Source: JBCCBV01 sp039033855 (lineage in GTDB: Bacteria > Planctomycetota > Phycisphaerae > Phycisphaerales > Phycisphaeraceae). Taken from it: DNA of 29,210 nucleotides. The notes under the pieces were generated by a model that was given only the letters and a program-made list of their open reading frames with translations, did not search any database and was not told the origin of the DNA. The stretch's first letter is position 1, and the number at the start of each line of letters is the position of its first letter. This document shows positions 1-8,124 of the stretch, in pieces. Where the stretch lies: assembly GCA_039033855.1 (NCBI GenBank), contig JBCCBV010000029.1:1-29210 (forward strand). Reading direction: 5' to 3'. The position numbers and the translations under genes were made by a program.

Positions 1-1
1 G

Positions 2-91
2 AGGGCGCAGGATCCGCCGCAGCTCGGCTACTGGGTCGGTCCGCCGTTCTGGAACACGGTAGACCCGCTGGGCCCGGCGGGGGTCATATGA
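2..91 (+). CDS. 3' end of an unidentified protein (partial)
   Basis: Only the last 29 codons lie in the window. The frame stays open from the window edge and ends with TGA at 89-91. The C-terminus ends in LGYWVGPPFWNTVDPLGPA plus two residues, and its aromatic and proline content looks like real protein. The TGA overlaps the ATG of the next gene (ATGA at 88-91), the usual sign of translational coupling. That suggests an operon with the NfeD-type protease downstream. The family cannot be recognised from this fragment; a second ClpP/NfeD-like subunit is only a guess. Confidence 0.5.
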   Translation, partial: RAQDPPQLGYWVGPPFWNTVDPLGPAGVI

Positions 92-2040
92 TTGTCGTGA
101 TGAACACCAGTTGGAATCAGAGTGTGCCGGGGCGTCGCGGAAGAGGCTGGGGCCTGCGGGTTTGGCTATGCCTGGCGGCGATGGGCCTGGCCCTGGGGGC
201 GCCGGGCGTGGCGCAGCCGCCGCCGCCTCCGGGGGACGACGCGAGCCGAGCGGAGAACACGCCGGACGGTGTCGATCCTTTTTCCACGCCGGGCTCGGCG
301 GAAGGCCGACCGCAGGGCGCGCCGTCTGCTGCGGCTTCACCGGGATCGCCGGTGTCGGCGCTGCCGGTGCAAGCGCCGACGCAGAACCAGGCGCTTGCGA
401 TCAGCGCGAACCGCAAGGCGGCCGTGGTGCCGGTGAAGGGCATGATCAACGGGTTCACGGCGGAGTCGATCGAGACCCGGGTCGCTCAGGCGATGGCCGA
501 CGGCGCCGACCTGATCGTGCTCGAGATCGACACCAATGGCGGGCGGGTGGACTCGGCGCTCGCGATCAGCAAGTACCTCAAGGGGTTGCCCGGCGGGGTG
601 CAGACCGTGGCGTGGATCAACAACAAGGCGATCAGCGCGGGGATCATGATCGCTGCGGCCTGCGACCGGATCGTGATGGCGCCGGCGGCGCAGACCGGCG
701 ACTGCGCGCCGATCATCCCGGGGGTCGACCTGGCGCCCACCGAACGGGCCAAGGCGTTCTCGCCGATCGCCGCGGAGTTCAAGGATTCGGCGGCGCGCAA
801 CGGGTACGACTACCCGCTGTTCCACGCGATGTGCGTGGTGGGCGTGGAGCTGTATTACGTCGAGCGCATCGACGACCCGACGCAACGCCGGCTGGTGAAC
901 CAGACCGACTATCAGATCATGGTCAAGGGGTCATTGCCGCCGGGCGGGTACCTGCCGATTCAATTCAACACGTCGGCGCCCTCCGGATTGCCGGGCGTCT
1001 TGCCGGGGGCTGCGCCCGGCACCGGCGCGGCGGGGACTGGACCGAACCCGTTCGACGTGGTTTCGCGCAGCGACTTTGTGGACCCGGCGCTCGACCTGGG
1101 CCAGTGGCGCCCGGTGACGCAGGCGGGGTCGCTGGCGTTACCCGAAGGCCGCGTGCACGACGGGCTGACGCTATTGACGATCGACGACCGCCGAGCCGAG
1201 GCCATTGGGCTATCGGTGGGCACGGTGCAAGGCTCCGCGGCGCTGCAGCAGAAGTTCCAGGCCAGCGGGATGACGGTGTATCCGCCCAAGTGGACGGCCC
1301 GGGCCGCGTATTTCTTAACGCACCCGCTTTCTCGTGCGGTGCTGGTGCTGGTGCTGATCGCCGGGGCGTTTATCGAACTGCAGAGCCCGGGTTTAGGGGT
1401 CGGCGGGGCGATCTCGCTGGTGGCCGCGGTGCTGTTGTTTGGCGCGCCCTACTTGGTGGGGTTGGCGGAGATTTGGCACATCTTGCTGTTCGCGGTTGGG
1501 CTGGGGATGTTGATTATTGAGTTGTTGTTCACGCCGACGTTCGGGGTGCTTGGCGTGGTCGGGATCGCGGCCATGGTGGTGGGCCTGGTGATGACGGTGA
1601 TCCCGGCGTTCACGCAGTCTTCCGGCGCGGGGGGCGCCTACAGCAACCCCGAGGCGTGGGACCGGCTGCTGGTGAGTTCGGTCACGATTTTGTCGTCGTG
1701 CGTGGTCGCGGCGATCGGGCTGGGGGTGATGGGGGCGCGGTTCCAGAAGATCCCGGCGTTTCGCGCGATGATGCTGACCGACGAGCCGCCGCGGCAAGAC
1801 CTCGACGACGCGGCCGGGACGCCGAGCACGTTTGAGGAGCCGGCGTGGGCGCAGGGGCCGGGCGTGGCCGTGGGCGATGTCGGCCGTGCTTCGTCTTCGC
1901 TGCACCCCAGCGGGTCGGCGTTGTTCGAGGGCCACGACGAGCCGGTGGACGTGGTGACCGTCGGCGGGGCGATCGACGCCGGCGCGAAGGTCCGCGTGGT
2001 GGAAGTCGCCGGCTACCGGGTGGTGGTGGAGACGGCCTGA
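88..2040 (+). CDS. NfeD-like membrane-bound serine protease (ClpP-class, long form)
   Basis: A long NfeD protein of 650 residues. An N-terminal signal or anchor segment (residues about 24-42) is followed by a Pro/Ala-rich linker. A ClpP/crotonase-fold domain starts near residue 110 with VVPVKGMI and carries LEIDTNGGRVDSA. The likely catalytic pair is Ser183 (in KAISAG) and Lys222 (in RAKAFSP). Their 39-residue spacing is close to the Ser-Lys dyad of archaeal NfeD (PH1510). Residues about 409-551 form a block of hydrophobic segments, and residues about 590-650 resemble the small OB-fold NfeD domain. Family members cleave hydrophobic stretches of membrane partners such as stomatins, but no stomatin gene is visible here. 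The ATG at 88 is chosen because it overlaps the upstream stop; ATG at 100 is an alternative. An insertion of about 150 residues separates the dyad from the membrane block. Confidence 0.88.
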   Translation: MIVVMNTSWNQSVPGRRGRGWGLRVWLCLAAMGLALGAPGVAQPPPPPGDDASRAENTPDGVDPFSTPGSAEGRPQGAPSAAASPGSPVSALPVQAPTQNQALAISANRKAAVVPVKGMINGFTAESIETRVAQAMADGADLIVLEIDTNGGRVDSALAISKYLKGLPGGVQTVAWINNKAISAGIMIAAACDRIVMAPAAQTGDCAPIIPGVDLAPTERAKAFSPIAAEFKDSAARNGYDYPLFHAMCVVGVELYYVERIDDPTQRRLVNQTDYQIMVKGSLPPGGYLPIQFNTSAPSGLPGVLPGAAPGTGAAGTGPNPFDVVSRSDFVDPALDLGQWRPVTQAGSLALPEGRVHDGLTLLTIDDRRAEAIGLSVGTVQGSAALQQKFQASGMTVYPPKWTARAAYFLTHPLSRAVLVLVLIAGAFIELQSPGLGVGGAISLVAAVLLFGAPYLVGLAEIWHILLFAVGLGMLIIELLFTPTFGVLGVVGIAAMVVGLVMTVIPAFTQSSGAGGAYSNPEAWDRLLVSSVTILSSCVVAAIGLGVMGARFQKIPAFRAMMLTDEPPRQDLDDAAGTPSTFEEPAWAQGPGVAVGDVGRASSSLHPSGSALFEGHDEPVDVVTVGGAIDAGAKVRVVEVAGYRVVVETA

Positions 2041-2063
2041 GCGGCGCGGGTGTACCGGGCTGC

Positions 2064-3281
2064 TTAGCCTTCGACCGGGTCGACCTGCGACGGGCTCAGC
2101 TGCGATGGCGCGACCTGGGCCGGGGGAGCGGGGGTTGGCGCCGGGCTCGCGGCGGGCTGCTGCATCTGGAAGACCTGCCAGGCCACGAAACCGGCCATGG
2201 CGATGGCGGCGGCGCCCAGGGCCACGCCCACGATCGCCATGAGCAGTTGGGTGCGTTGGCTTCTGCGGAACATCTCGGCCATCTGCACCTCGCGCTGTTG
2301 GGCGCCTTCGGCGATGGCGGACAGGGTGACGCGGGTGGCCTCGGTCGAGCGGTCAACCGAGCCCATGGTGTCTTTGAGGTTGTCGATACCGTCGGTCAGG
2401 CGTTCGCGCGACTCGTCGGACTGATTGAGCGACGTCTGCAGGCGCGACATGGTTTCGTGCTGGCTGTCGGTGGCTTTGGTCAGGCCCGAGATGGCGCCGG
2501 TGAGGGCGTGGTTGGTGTCGTTGGTGCGTTCGAGCCCGCCCTGGATGGCTTCGAGGACGTTGATCTGGGCCCGGGTGGTTTCCGGGAGCGTGCGCATGAG
2601 CTCGGGCAGCCCGTCGAGCAGGGTCATCATGCGTTCTTGACGGTCCGACTGGTGGTCGAGGTGCTTGCGCACGGCGGACATGGTGTCGACCAGCTCGGCG
2701 TAGCCCTGCTTGAGCTGTTGGAGCGAGGCCTGGCGGGATTCGTCGCGCCGTTCGGCTTCGAGCTGGAAGGGGGCCTTTTCGCCGCGGAGTCTGGCGAGGA
2801 AGCCGGCGACCTTGCCGCCCAGTCCGGGCTTGCCGTGGGGGCCGGACGCTCCGGGGGCGCCGGGGGCGGGGGGCGTGGCGACGGCGGGGCTTGCGGTGAT
2901 GGGCTCGAGAACCGACGAGGGTTCGCCGGCCGGGGCGTTCGCGTCCAAGCCCGCGTCCAAGCCCGCGTCCAAGCCCGCGTCCATGCCCGAGTCGAGGGGC
3001 GGGTCGGCGTCGGGCGTCATGGCCGGGGGGGCCGGCTCGGGGTGTTCGCCCAGGTGGGGGTGGGTGTCCGGCTCATGGCGGTCGAGGTCGGTCATGTCGA
3101 GTCCTCCCGGTGTGCCCGGGTGTTCCGGGGGGTCGTTGAAGGCCAGCCGTTCGCCGCGGGCGGCGTCGAACGCGGACGCCAAATGGCGGACCTGCTGTTC
3201 GGACCACCCGTCGGGCAGGTCGTCGTGCACGGCGTCTGCGCCGGGCTGCAGCGACGGATCGATCCACGGGTTGTCGGCCAC
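2064..3281 (-). CDS. Hypothetical coiled-coil protein with one C-terminal membrane segment
   Basis: A protein of 405 residues with no family I recognise. Its N-terminal third is acidic and Pro/Gly/Ala-rich and contains a short repeat (GLDA four times). A long polar helical region follows, rich in Gln, Glu, Arg and Thr, with heptad-like spacing typical of a coiled coil. One hydrophobic segment (LLMAIVGVALGAAAIAMAGF) lies near the C-terminus, ahead of a Pro/Ala/Gln tail. The helical part resembles the signalling region of methyl-accepting proteins, but the chemotaxis hairpin tip is not evident. Two in-frame starts each have a strong ribosome-binding site: GTG at 3281 (GGGAGGA upstream) and ATG at 3095 (GGGAGGA upstream, giving 343 residues). 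It converges on the NfeD gene with a 23-bp gap. Function unknown; a membrane-tethered scaffold is possible. Confidence 0.72.
   Translation of the reverse strand: MADNPWIDPSLQPGADAVHDDLPDGWSEQQVRHLASAFDAARGERLAFNDPPEHPGTPGGLDMTDLDRHEPDTHPHLGEHPEPAPPAMTPDADPPLDSGMDAGLDAGLDAGLDANAPAGEPSSVLEPITASPAVATPPAPGAPGASGPHGKPGLGGKVAGFLARLRGEKAPFQLEAERRDESRQASLQQLKQGYAELVDTMSAVRKHLDHQSDRQERMMTLLDGLPELMRTLPETTRAQINVLEAIQGGLERTNDTNHALTGAISGLTKATDSQHETMSRLQTSLNQSDESRERLTDGIDNLKDTMGSVDRSTEATRVTLSAIAEGAQQREVQMAEMFRRSQRTQLLMAIVGVALGAAAIAMAGFVAWQVFQMQQPAASPAPTPAPPAQVAPSQLSPSQVDPVEG
2941..2988. repeat. 12-bp in-frame tandem repeat, four copies
   Basis: The unit gcgtccaagccc occurs four times in a row, the last copy with one substitution (a to t). 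It lies within the coiled-coil membrane protein gene and encodes repeats of Gly-Leu-Asp-Ala on the minus strand, the last copy reading Gly-Met-Asp-Ala. The number of copies could vary between strains without breaking the reading frame. Confidence 0.9.
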
Positions 3282-3491
3282 GTCCGTCCTCCCACTGCGG
3301 TTGCAGTTTACAGGCGGCGTCAAGCCGCCCGGGTCAAGCGTGACCCGGGGCCGTGGGTTGGCAACCCTGGCGATGCGAATCGGGGGGTTATTCCGTCGAG
3401 GAAGACGAATCGGAAAGCTGGGTAGGCCTCGGGCCGGGCTGGTGCAGGCGTGGTGTCGGCCTGGAGGCGGACCGAGAGGCGGTGCTCGGCC

Positions 3492-5090
3492 TTACGGCTG
3501 AGACGCCTCGCCCGGCTCGGTCCCGGTCTCCGGCTGCGGCTCGGGCGTGAACTCGAAGAACAGCGCGTCGGCCAGTTCGGACACGGGGTCGAGGTTGCGG
3601 AAGTTGGCGCGGTCCATGGCCAGCTCGATGGCGGGGTCTTGCATGAACCGGCTCCACACCAGCCCGGTGCGGTGGTTCTCGATCATGAGCAGGGTGATGC
3701 CCAGGTCGATCCCGATGACATCCGGGGCGTACCAGCCGGTCTTGGGGTTGAACGCATCGACGAGACCGTAGCGCCGCCAGGCGTTTTGGCCGTAGGCGGT
3801 GAACATGTGCTGGACGGCGGGCACGCAGGCCTCGGGCGCGAAAGGGATCGAGCCCGCCGCGGCGCAGGGCACCACGGTGCCGTCGATTTCGGGCGAGGGG
3901 TCCGGCCCACCCCAGGCGAGGTATCCGTCGGCCGAGTCCGACGCCGTGACGCCCCAGAGCATCGGCCCGTAGTGGGGGAACCGCTCGGCCAGGACTTGGA
4001 ACATGTCGCGGTGCGCCAGCGTGGCCAGCTCGGAGTTGCGGAAGTAGTTGGCGTAGTCGTCGCGCTTGTTGCGGAAGTCGACCCAGGCGTGCGAGAACTG
4101 GTGGATGAACAGCGGGGGGAACGTCATGAACCCCTGCTGGTTGTGCTGGCGGACCGGGCCGCGCTCCCAGGCGTGCCAGGTTTCGGCGGGCAGCGGGTGG
4201 GTGGGCGAACCCAGGCCGAGCAGCTGGAGCACCAGGTGCTCGCTGTAGTGGTCCCACCGCCAGCGGATGAAGCCGCCTTCGGGCGTCCAGCCCATCGACA
4301 TGGTGGTTTGGCCGTCGAGCATCCACGGCCAGTTGACGCGCTCGTAGATGGCCTGGGTGAGGTCGGCGGCCTCGGTCCCGGGGAAGGTCTGCGCGGCGGT
4401 CAGCGCCCCGGCCAGCAGCAGGGCGGTGTCGATCGACGAGGCTTCGCAGTTCCACAGGCGACGGCCGGTTTCGGCGTCGACGAAGTGGTAGAAGAACCCG
4501 CGCTCGTGGTCGACGCGCTCGTACAGGAAGCGGACGGTGCGCTCGAAGCGCTGGTAGGCGTCGTCGCGGTCGATCCACCCGCGCTCGGCGGCGACGACCA
4601 GGGCCGTTAGGCCGAAGCCGGTGGCGGCGACGCTGGAGACGACCGGGTCGCCAGGCCCGGAGGAGGCGCGGCCAAGGGCCTTGGCCCGGTCGGCGACCTG
4701 CCCGGTTTCGGGGTGGGCGTGCTCGAGGAAGTACAGGAAGCAGCGCCGCTGCCAGAGGTCGAGGAAGCCTTCGTGACCAAGGGGCGCCTTGGCGTCGTCG
4801 GGGCCGTGGGCGCGCCACTCGGCGATGGGGTCTGCTTTGAGGCCCAGGCCGGCCAGCGTTTCGGGGGCCACGGCCCAGGCGTGGACGAACTCGGGAGTCG
4901 ACTCGGACTCGGACAAGCCGGGCTCCACCACGGGCTTCGTATCGACGCGCGGCGTGCTGCCCACGGCGTTCGCCGGCGTTGGCGAGGCGGGGTTTTGGTC
5001 GGTCACCAAGACGGCGCCTGCTGCGATCGCTGCACAGGCCAACAGTGCGCCTGCCGCGATGCGGGCCGTAGAACCGTGGAACTTGGACAT
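3492..5090 (-). CDS. Secreted glucoamylase-like glycosidase (PF10091; GH144-type)
   Basis: A protein of 532 residues with an N-terminal signal sequence (basic start, then AAGALLACAAIAAGAVL). The mature part matches the glycoamylase-like family (PF10091, COG5368), an (alpha/alpha)6 barrel. Family-typical stretches are DLWQRRCFLYFLEHAHPETG, SSIDTALLLAG, GYLAWGGP and FNPKTGWYAPDVIGIDLG. Characterised relatives in GH144 are endo-beta-1,2-glucanases, so a beta-glucan substrate is likelier than starch, but this is family knowledge rather than a residue-level proof. It probably acts in the periplasm or outside the cell. The ATG has GGAGG 7 nt upstream. Its downstream flank (3324-3491) shows no clear terminator, and the coiled-coil gene follows on the same strand. 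A cytoplasmic role is unlikely given the signal peptide. Confidence 0.85.
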   Translation of the reverse strand: MSKFHGSTARIAAGALLACAAIAAGAVLVTDQNPASPTPANAVGSTPRVDTKPVVEPGLSESESTPEFVHAWAVAPETLAGLGLKADPIAEWRAHGPDDAKAPLGHEGFLDLWQRRCFLYFLEHAHPETGQVADRAKALGRASSGPGDPVVSSVAATGFGLTALVVAAERGWIDRDDAYQRFERTVRFLYERVDHERGFFYHFVDAETGRRLWNCEASSIDTALLLAGALTAAQTFPGTEAADLTQAIYERVNWPWMLDGQTTMSMGWTPEGGFIRWRWDHYSEHLVLQLLGLGSPTHPLPAETWHAWERGPVRQHNQQGFMTFPPLFIHQFSHAWVDFRNKRDDYANYFRNSELATLAHRDMFQVLAERFPHYGPMLWGVTASDSADGYLAWGGPDPSPEIDGTVVPCAAAGSIPFAPEACVPAVQHMFTAYGQNAWRRYGLVDAFNPKTGWYAPDVIGIDLGITLLMIENHRTGLVWSRFMQDPAIELAMDRANFRNLDPVSELADALFFEFTPEPQPETGTEPGEASQP

Positions 5091-5211
5091 CGCTGGGCCT
5101 CCGCGTCGTCACCAAGAAGAACCCGCAGGAGCCTGCCGGTCTTCCCGGTTATCGGTGACTCAGCGGTGGCGTCTCCACCGTGGGGGTTGTGGAGCGCAGA
5201 AAAGGGCGCAG

Positions 5212-5243
5212 AAAAAAGGCCCCCCGCGCGGACACGGGGAGCC
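5212..5243 (-). terminator. Rho-independent terminator after the lipoprotein gene
   Basis: Read on the minus strand, GGCTCCCCG pairs with CGGGGGGCC (9 bp, one G-T wobble) across an 8-nt loop and is followed directly by six T. It lies 66 bp past the stop of the small lipoprotein gene and should stop transcription before the glycosidase gene. It is the clearest intrinsic terminator in the window. Confidence 0.88.
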
Positions 5244-5309
5244 TGGAGAAGATGAGCGAGATTCAGCGTGGCGGACGCAGGACGCGCTCGCCAACGGTTC
5301 GCTGCCGGA

Positions 5310-5597
5310 TCAGCTGCCGGGCTGGGTGGCGGGGGCGTTGCCCAAGGCGTTGTTGACCGCGTCGGCGCCCTGCTGGATGCCTTGGTTGGCGGCGTCGGCG
5401 CCCTGTTGCACGGCGTTGCCCGCGGCGTCGGCACCCTGCTGCACCGCGTCGCCGGCGGCGTTGGCGCCGTCCTGGGCGGCTTCGGAGGCGTTTTCGGCGG
5501 CCTTTTCAATGTCACTCTTGTCGTCGCAGCCGGTCATGCCGAAGCTCAAGGCGGCGGCGGCAAACAGCGAAAGTCCGGTCAGGGTGCGGTTACGCAT
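5310..5597 (-). CDS. Small lipoprotein with 11-residue amphipathic repeats
   Basis: A protein of 95 residues. A basic start and hydrophobic stretch end at a lipobox-like GMTGC, giving lipidated Cys24 followed by Asp-Asp. The mature part is almost entirely an 11-residue repeat with the pattern VQQGADAAGNA, seen about four times and ending in a short Pro/Thr/Gln tail. Such 11-mers form long amphipathic helices, as in LEA-type and apolipoprotein-like proteins. It is probably a periplasmic or membrane-attached envelope protein, possibly stress related; that role is inference. ATG at 5597 is chosen because it precedes the signal peptide and has TTGGAGA upstream; an earlier in-frame ATG at 5657 would add 20 residues and spoil the signal. 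It is followed by a strong terminator and appears to be a single-gene unit. Confidence 0.75.
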   Translation of the reverse strand: MRNRTLTGLSLFAAAALSFGMTGCDDKSDIEKAAENASEAAQDGANAAGDAVQQGADAAGNAVQQGADAANQGIQQGADAVNNALGNAPATQPGS

Positions 5598-5711
5598 GGC
5601 GATTCTCCAATTCGGGAAAGGGGTAAGAGTGCGGTGCAACGGGCGCACGGCCCGCAACAGGCAAAACGGGGGGATCGGCGGGAATATTTCGCCGAGGAGC
5701 GAGAAGATAGA

Positions 5712-6704
5712 TCAGCGGCTGACGGCGCCGTCGAGGTGGACGTCCATCTGCGGGTACGGGATCGAGATGCCGGCGTCGTCCAGGGCCACCTTGATGTCGC
5801 GGGTGATCTGCTGCTTCAGGGCCAGGAAGTCGGCCGCGGGCGCCCAGGCCCAGACCTTCCAGTTGATGCTCGACCCGCCGAGCTCGTCGAGGACGATCAT
5901 GTGGCCACGGCCCTCGCCTTGAACGATGCCTTCGATCCGGCCCACGGCGGCGTCGAGCACCGCGCGGGTCTGGTCGAGGTCGGCGTCGTAAGCCGTGCCG
6001 ACGAGCACCTCGATGCGGCGCTCGGGGTGGTGGGTGATGACCTCGATCGTCGAGTCGGCGATTTGGCTGTTGGGCATCACGATCTTGCGGTTGTCGAGCG
6101 TGTTGATGTGGGTGACGAACAGGTCGATGGCGTCGACCTTGCCCAGCACGCCGTTGAGCACGCACACGTCGCCGACCTTGAACGGCCGGAACGCCAGCAG
6201 CATCACGCCCGCGGCGAAGTTCGACAACGACCCCTGGAACGCCAGGCCGATGGCGAAGCCGGCTGCGGCAAGCACGGCGGCGAAGCTGGCCACGCTGACC
6301 CCGAACTTGCCGAGCACGCCCATCAGGGCGAAGACCATCACGGCGTAGAACACCAGCTTGCCGATGAACTTGCCGATGGTCTCGTCGATGCGTTTGCGCA
6401 CCGGCGTGCTGGCGACCCGGCCGAGGAACTTGCCCACGAAGTAAGCGGCGATCAGGATGACCAACGCGCTGATCGCCGGGATGCCGTAGGTCACGAATAG
6501 GTCGTAGCCCGCGTCGGCGGCACCGCCGAGGTCGCCGTCCTTGAGCGCGCCAGCCGCTTTCGATGCCTGATCACCAGCGCCTTCGAGGGTCGGGGCTGCA
6601 CCGTCCGGAGCGGCCCCAGCGGCGGCGGTGGGATCGGCGTCCGGGGCGGGGTTTTCCGGAGGGGTTGTGTCGTTTTGCGCCAAGGTGGCGGACCAGAAGC
6701 TCAT
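5712..6704 (-). CDS. mscS: MscS-family small-conductance mechanosensitive channel
   Basis: A protein of 330 residues, close to the compact MscS size plus an N-terminal extension of about 60 residues rich in Ala, Pro and Asp. Three membrane segments are visible at about 70-90, 115-130 and 138-170. The last is the Gly/Ala-rich pore helix (VLAAAGFAIGLAFQGSLSNF). It leads into the beta domain with FRPFKVGDVC (172-181) and the conserved PNSQI (211-215), then the alpha/beta cytoplasmic vestibule. Family members open under membrane tension and release solutes during osmotic downshock. The start has GAGGAAAACCCC before the ATG. The N-terminal residues could be a cleaved signal or a disordered extension. 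It lies alone between the lipoprotein and agmatine deiminase genes. Confidence 0.93.
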   Translation of the reverse strand: MSFWSATLAQNDTTPPENPAPDADPTAAAGAAPDGAAPTLEGAGDQASKAAGALKDGDLGGAADAGYDLFVTYGIPAISALVILIAAYFVGKFLGRVASTPVRKRIDETIGKFIGKLVFYAVMVFALMGVLGKFGVSVASFAAVLAAAGFAIGLAFQGSLSNFAAGVMLLAFRPFKVGDVCVLNGVLGKVDAIDLFVTHINTLDNRKIVMPNSQIADSTIEVITHHPERRIEVLVGTAYDADLDQTRAVLDAAVGRIEGIVQGEGRGHMIVLDELGGSSINWKVWAWAPAADFLALKQQITRDIKVALDDAGISIPYPQMDVHLDGAVSR

Positions 6705-6814
6705 GGGGTTTTCCTCAGTGCGGATGCGGGCGAGACCTCTCGCGCCAATCCCGTGGGGGTTTAGGCAGGCTTCGCGTCGCGGAGTTTAGCGAACCTCGGT
6801 CGCGGCGCGCACAT

Positions 6815-7849
6815 TTAGGCCGGTTGATGCAGGCTCAGGCAGTGGAGCGAGCCCAGGCCGACGATGAGCCACTCGGCCCGGATGGGCACGACCGTTCGAC
6901 CGGGGAAGGCGGTTTCGATGGCCCGGCAGGCGTCGTCGTCGGTGGGTTGGCCGAACACCGGCACGAACACCGCGCGGGTGGTGGCCAGGAAGTTGGCGTA
7001 GCTGGCGGGGATCGGCGCCGGGCCGCTTGGGTGATCCTCGTCGGGCGGGAAGTCGTAGCTCAGCGGTTCGGGCGCGGGCAGGGGGACGATGTGGAAGCGT
7101 TCGCCGTGGGCGTTCGTCGCGGACTGGAGGGCCGTGCGGTTGGCTTGCGTCGCCAAGTGGTCGGGGTGGCCGGGCGGCGCCGAGACGCAGAGCACGGCGT
7201 TGTCCGGGGCGAATCGGGCGGCTTCATCCACGTGGCCGTCGGTGTCGTCGCCGGCGATCTCGCCCGGCAGCCAGACCACGTGGTCGACGCCGAGCCCGTG
7301 GCGCAGCACGGCTTCGACCGCGGGCTTGTCGGTGGGCCCGTTGCGGTTGGGGTTCAGCAGGCAGGGCTCGGTGGTCAGGAGGGTTCCCCGGCCGTCGGTT
7401 TCGATCGACCCGCCTTCGAGCACGTAGTCGATGCGTTCGCAGGAGACCCCGGCGGCGCGGGCGATGGCGGCGCCGGCGGCGTCGTCGTTCGGGCGGGCGC
7501 CTTCGTACTTGCCGCCCCAGGCGTTGAATCGGAAGTCGAGGGCGAGCGGTTCGGTTCGGTCTGGATTTTTCAAGAACAACGGGCCGAAGTCGCGCAACCA
7601 GGCGTCGTCGGTGGGGTGGTTGGCGTCGCCCGAGACGGTGCGGACGGCCACACCGTGTTGGCGCATGGCGTCGACCCAGTTGGCGTGCTGCTGCTGGGCC
7701 CGGTCGAGGCAGCCGGGCCAGGTTTCGGGGTTCTGCGGCGGTTCGACCCAGACGGCGGCGGTGTCGGACCAGGGCGTGTGCAGCCGGTAGCCGCGTTCGG
7801 CGGGGGTGGCGCCAGAGAAAAGCGCGCGGGCGCGGTCGCCGGGGGTCAC
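6815..7849 (-). CDS. aguA: Agmatine deiminase (peptidylarginine-deiminase fold)
   Basis: A protein of 344 residues, near the family's usual length. It hydrolyses agmatine to N-carbamoylputrescine and ammonia, a step of putrescine synthesis from arginine. The motifs are characteristic: WLRDFGP (84-90), LEGGSIETDGRGTLLTTEPC (144-163) followed by LLNPNR, and TDGHVDE (203-209) with the catalytic His/Asp. The nucleophile is Cys337 in GLGSLHCLS near the C-terminus. The GTG start overlaps the TGA stop of the upstream small membrane protein (GTGA), so translation is probably coupled. No carbamoylputrescine amidase or arginine decarboxylase gene is visible nearby. The broader PAD_porph family (PF04371) is certain; agmatine as substrate is very likely from the LEGGS and LLNPNR motifs. 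Confidence 0.93.
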   Translation of the reverse strand: MTPGDRARALFSGATPAERGYRLHTPWSDTAAVWVEPPQNPETWPGCLDRAQQQHANWVDAMRQHGVAVRTVSGDANHPTDDAWLRDFGPLFLKNPDRTEPLALDFRFNAWGGKYEGARPNDDAAGAAIARAAGVSCERIDYVLEGGSIETDGRGTLLTTEPCLLNPNRNGPTDKPAVEAVLRHGLGVDHVVWLPGEIAGDDTDGHVDEAARFAPDNAVLCVSAPPGHPDHLATQANRTALQSATNAHGERFHIVPLPAPEPLSYDFPPDEDHPSGPAPIPASYANFLATTRAVFVPVFGQPTDDDACRAIETAFPGRTVVPIRAEWLIVGLGSLHCLSLHQPA

Positions 7850-8043
7850 GCGCCCGTTCCGCCGGGGGTTTGGACCATGAGCACGACGGTGCGGATGAAC
7901 TCGAAGCAGCCGACGGCCGAGCCGAAGACCATGGCGATGCCGATGGCCGGCTTGCGTTTGCGGAACGCCGACGACGCCCGCCAGGCGAAGTAGCCGGCCA
8001 CGGCGGCGAACATCAGCAGGCTCAGGAGCTGGGCTTGGGTCAT
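7846..8043 (-). CDS. Small two-helix membrane protein of unknown function
   Basis: A protein of 65 residues with two hydrophobic segments (LLSLLMFAAVAGYFAW, and GIAMVFGSAVGC with FIRTVVLMV) separated by a basic stretch (RASSAFRKRKP). I do not recognise a family. Its stop overlaps the GTG of agmatine deiminase, which argues that it is a real translated gene in that operon. The ribosome-binding site before the ATG is weak. A link to agmatine or putrescine transport is conceivable from context only. Confidence 0.65.
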   Translation of the reverse strand: MTQAQLLSLLMFAAVAGYFAWRASSAFRKRKPAIGIAMVFGSAVGCFEFIRTVVLMVQTPGGTGA

Positions 8044-8124
8044 GAAACGCGGTTTCTCAAGCGGGGGGCTTTGGGGTTTGCTTTCGGGATGCGCCCGATC
8101 GGCTGTCAGGCTTAGTTCCGTGGG

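Noticed and set aside
1845..3425. Long open frame antisense to the coiled-coil gene (and similar frames elsewhere)
   Set aside because: High GC content leaves long open frames on the opposite strand. The encoded sequence is Gly/Arg-rich with no domain, and a well-supported gene with a good ribosome-binding site lies on the other strand.
3388..5115. Arg/Pro-rich frame overlapping the glycosidase gene
   Set aside because: It is a shifted reading of the PF10091 gene. The glycosidase frame has a signal peptide and clear family motifs; this frame has none.
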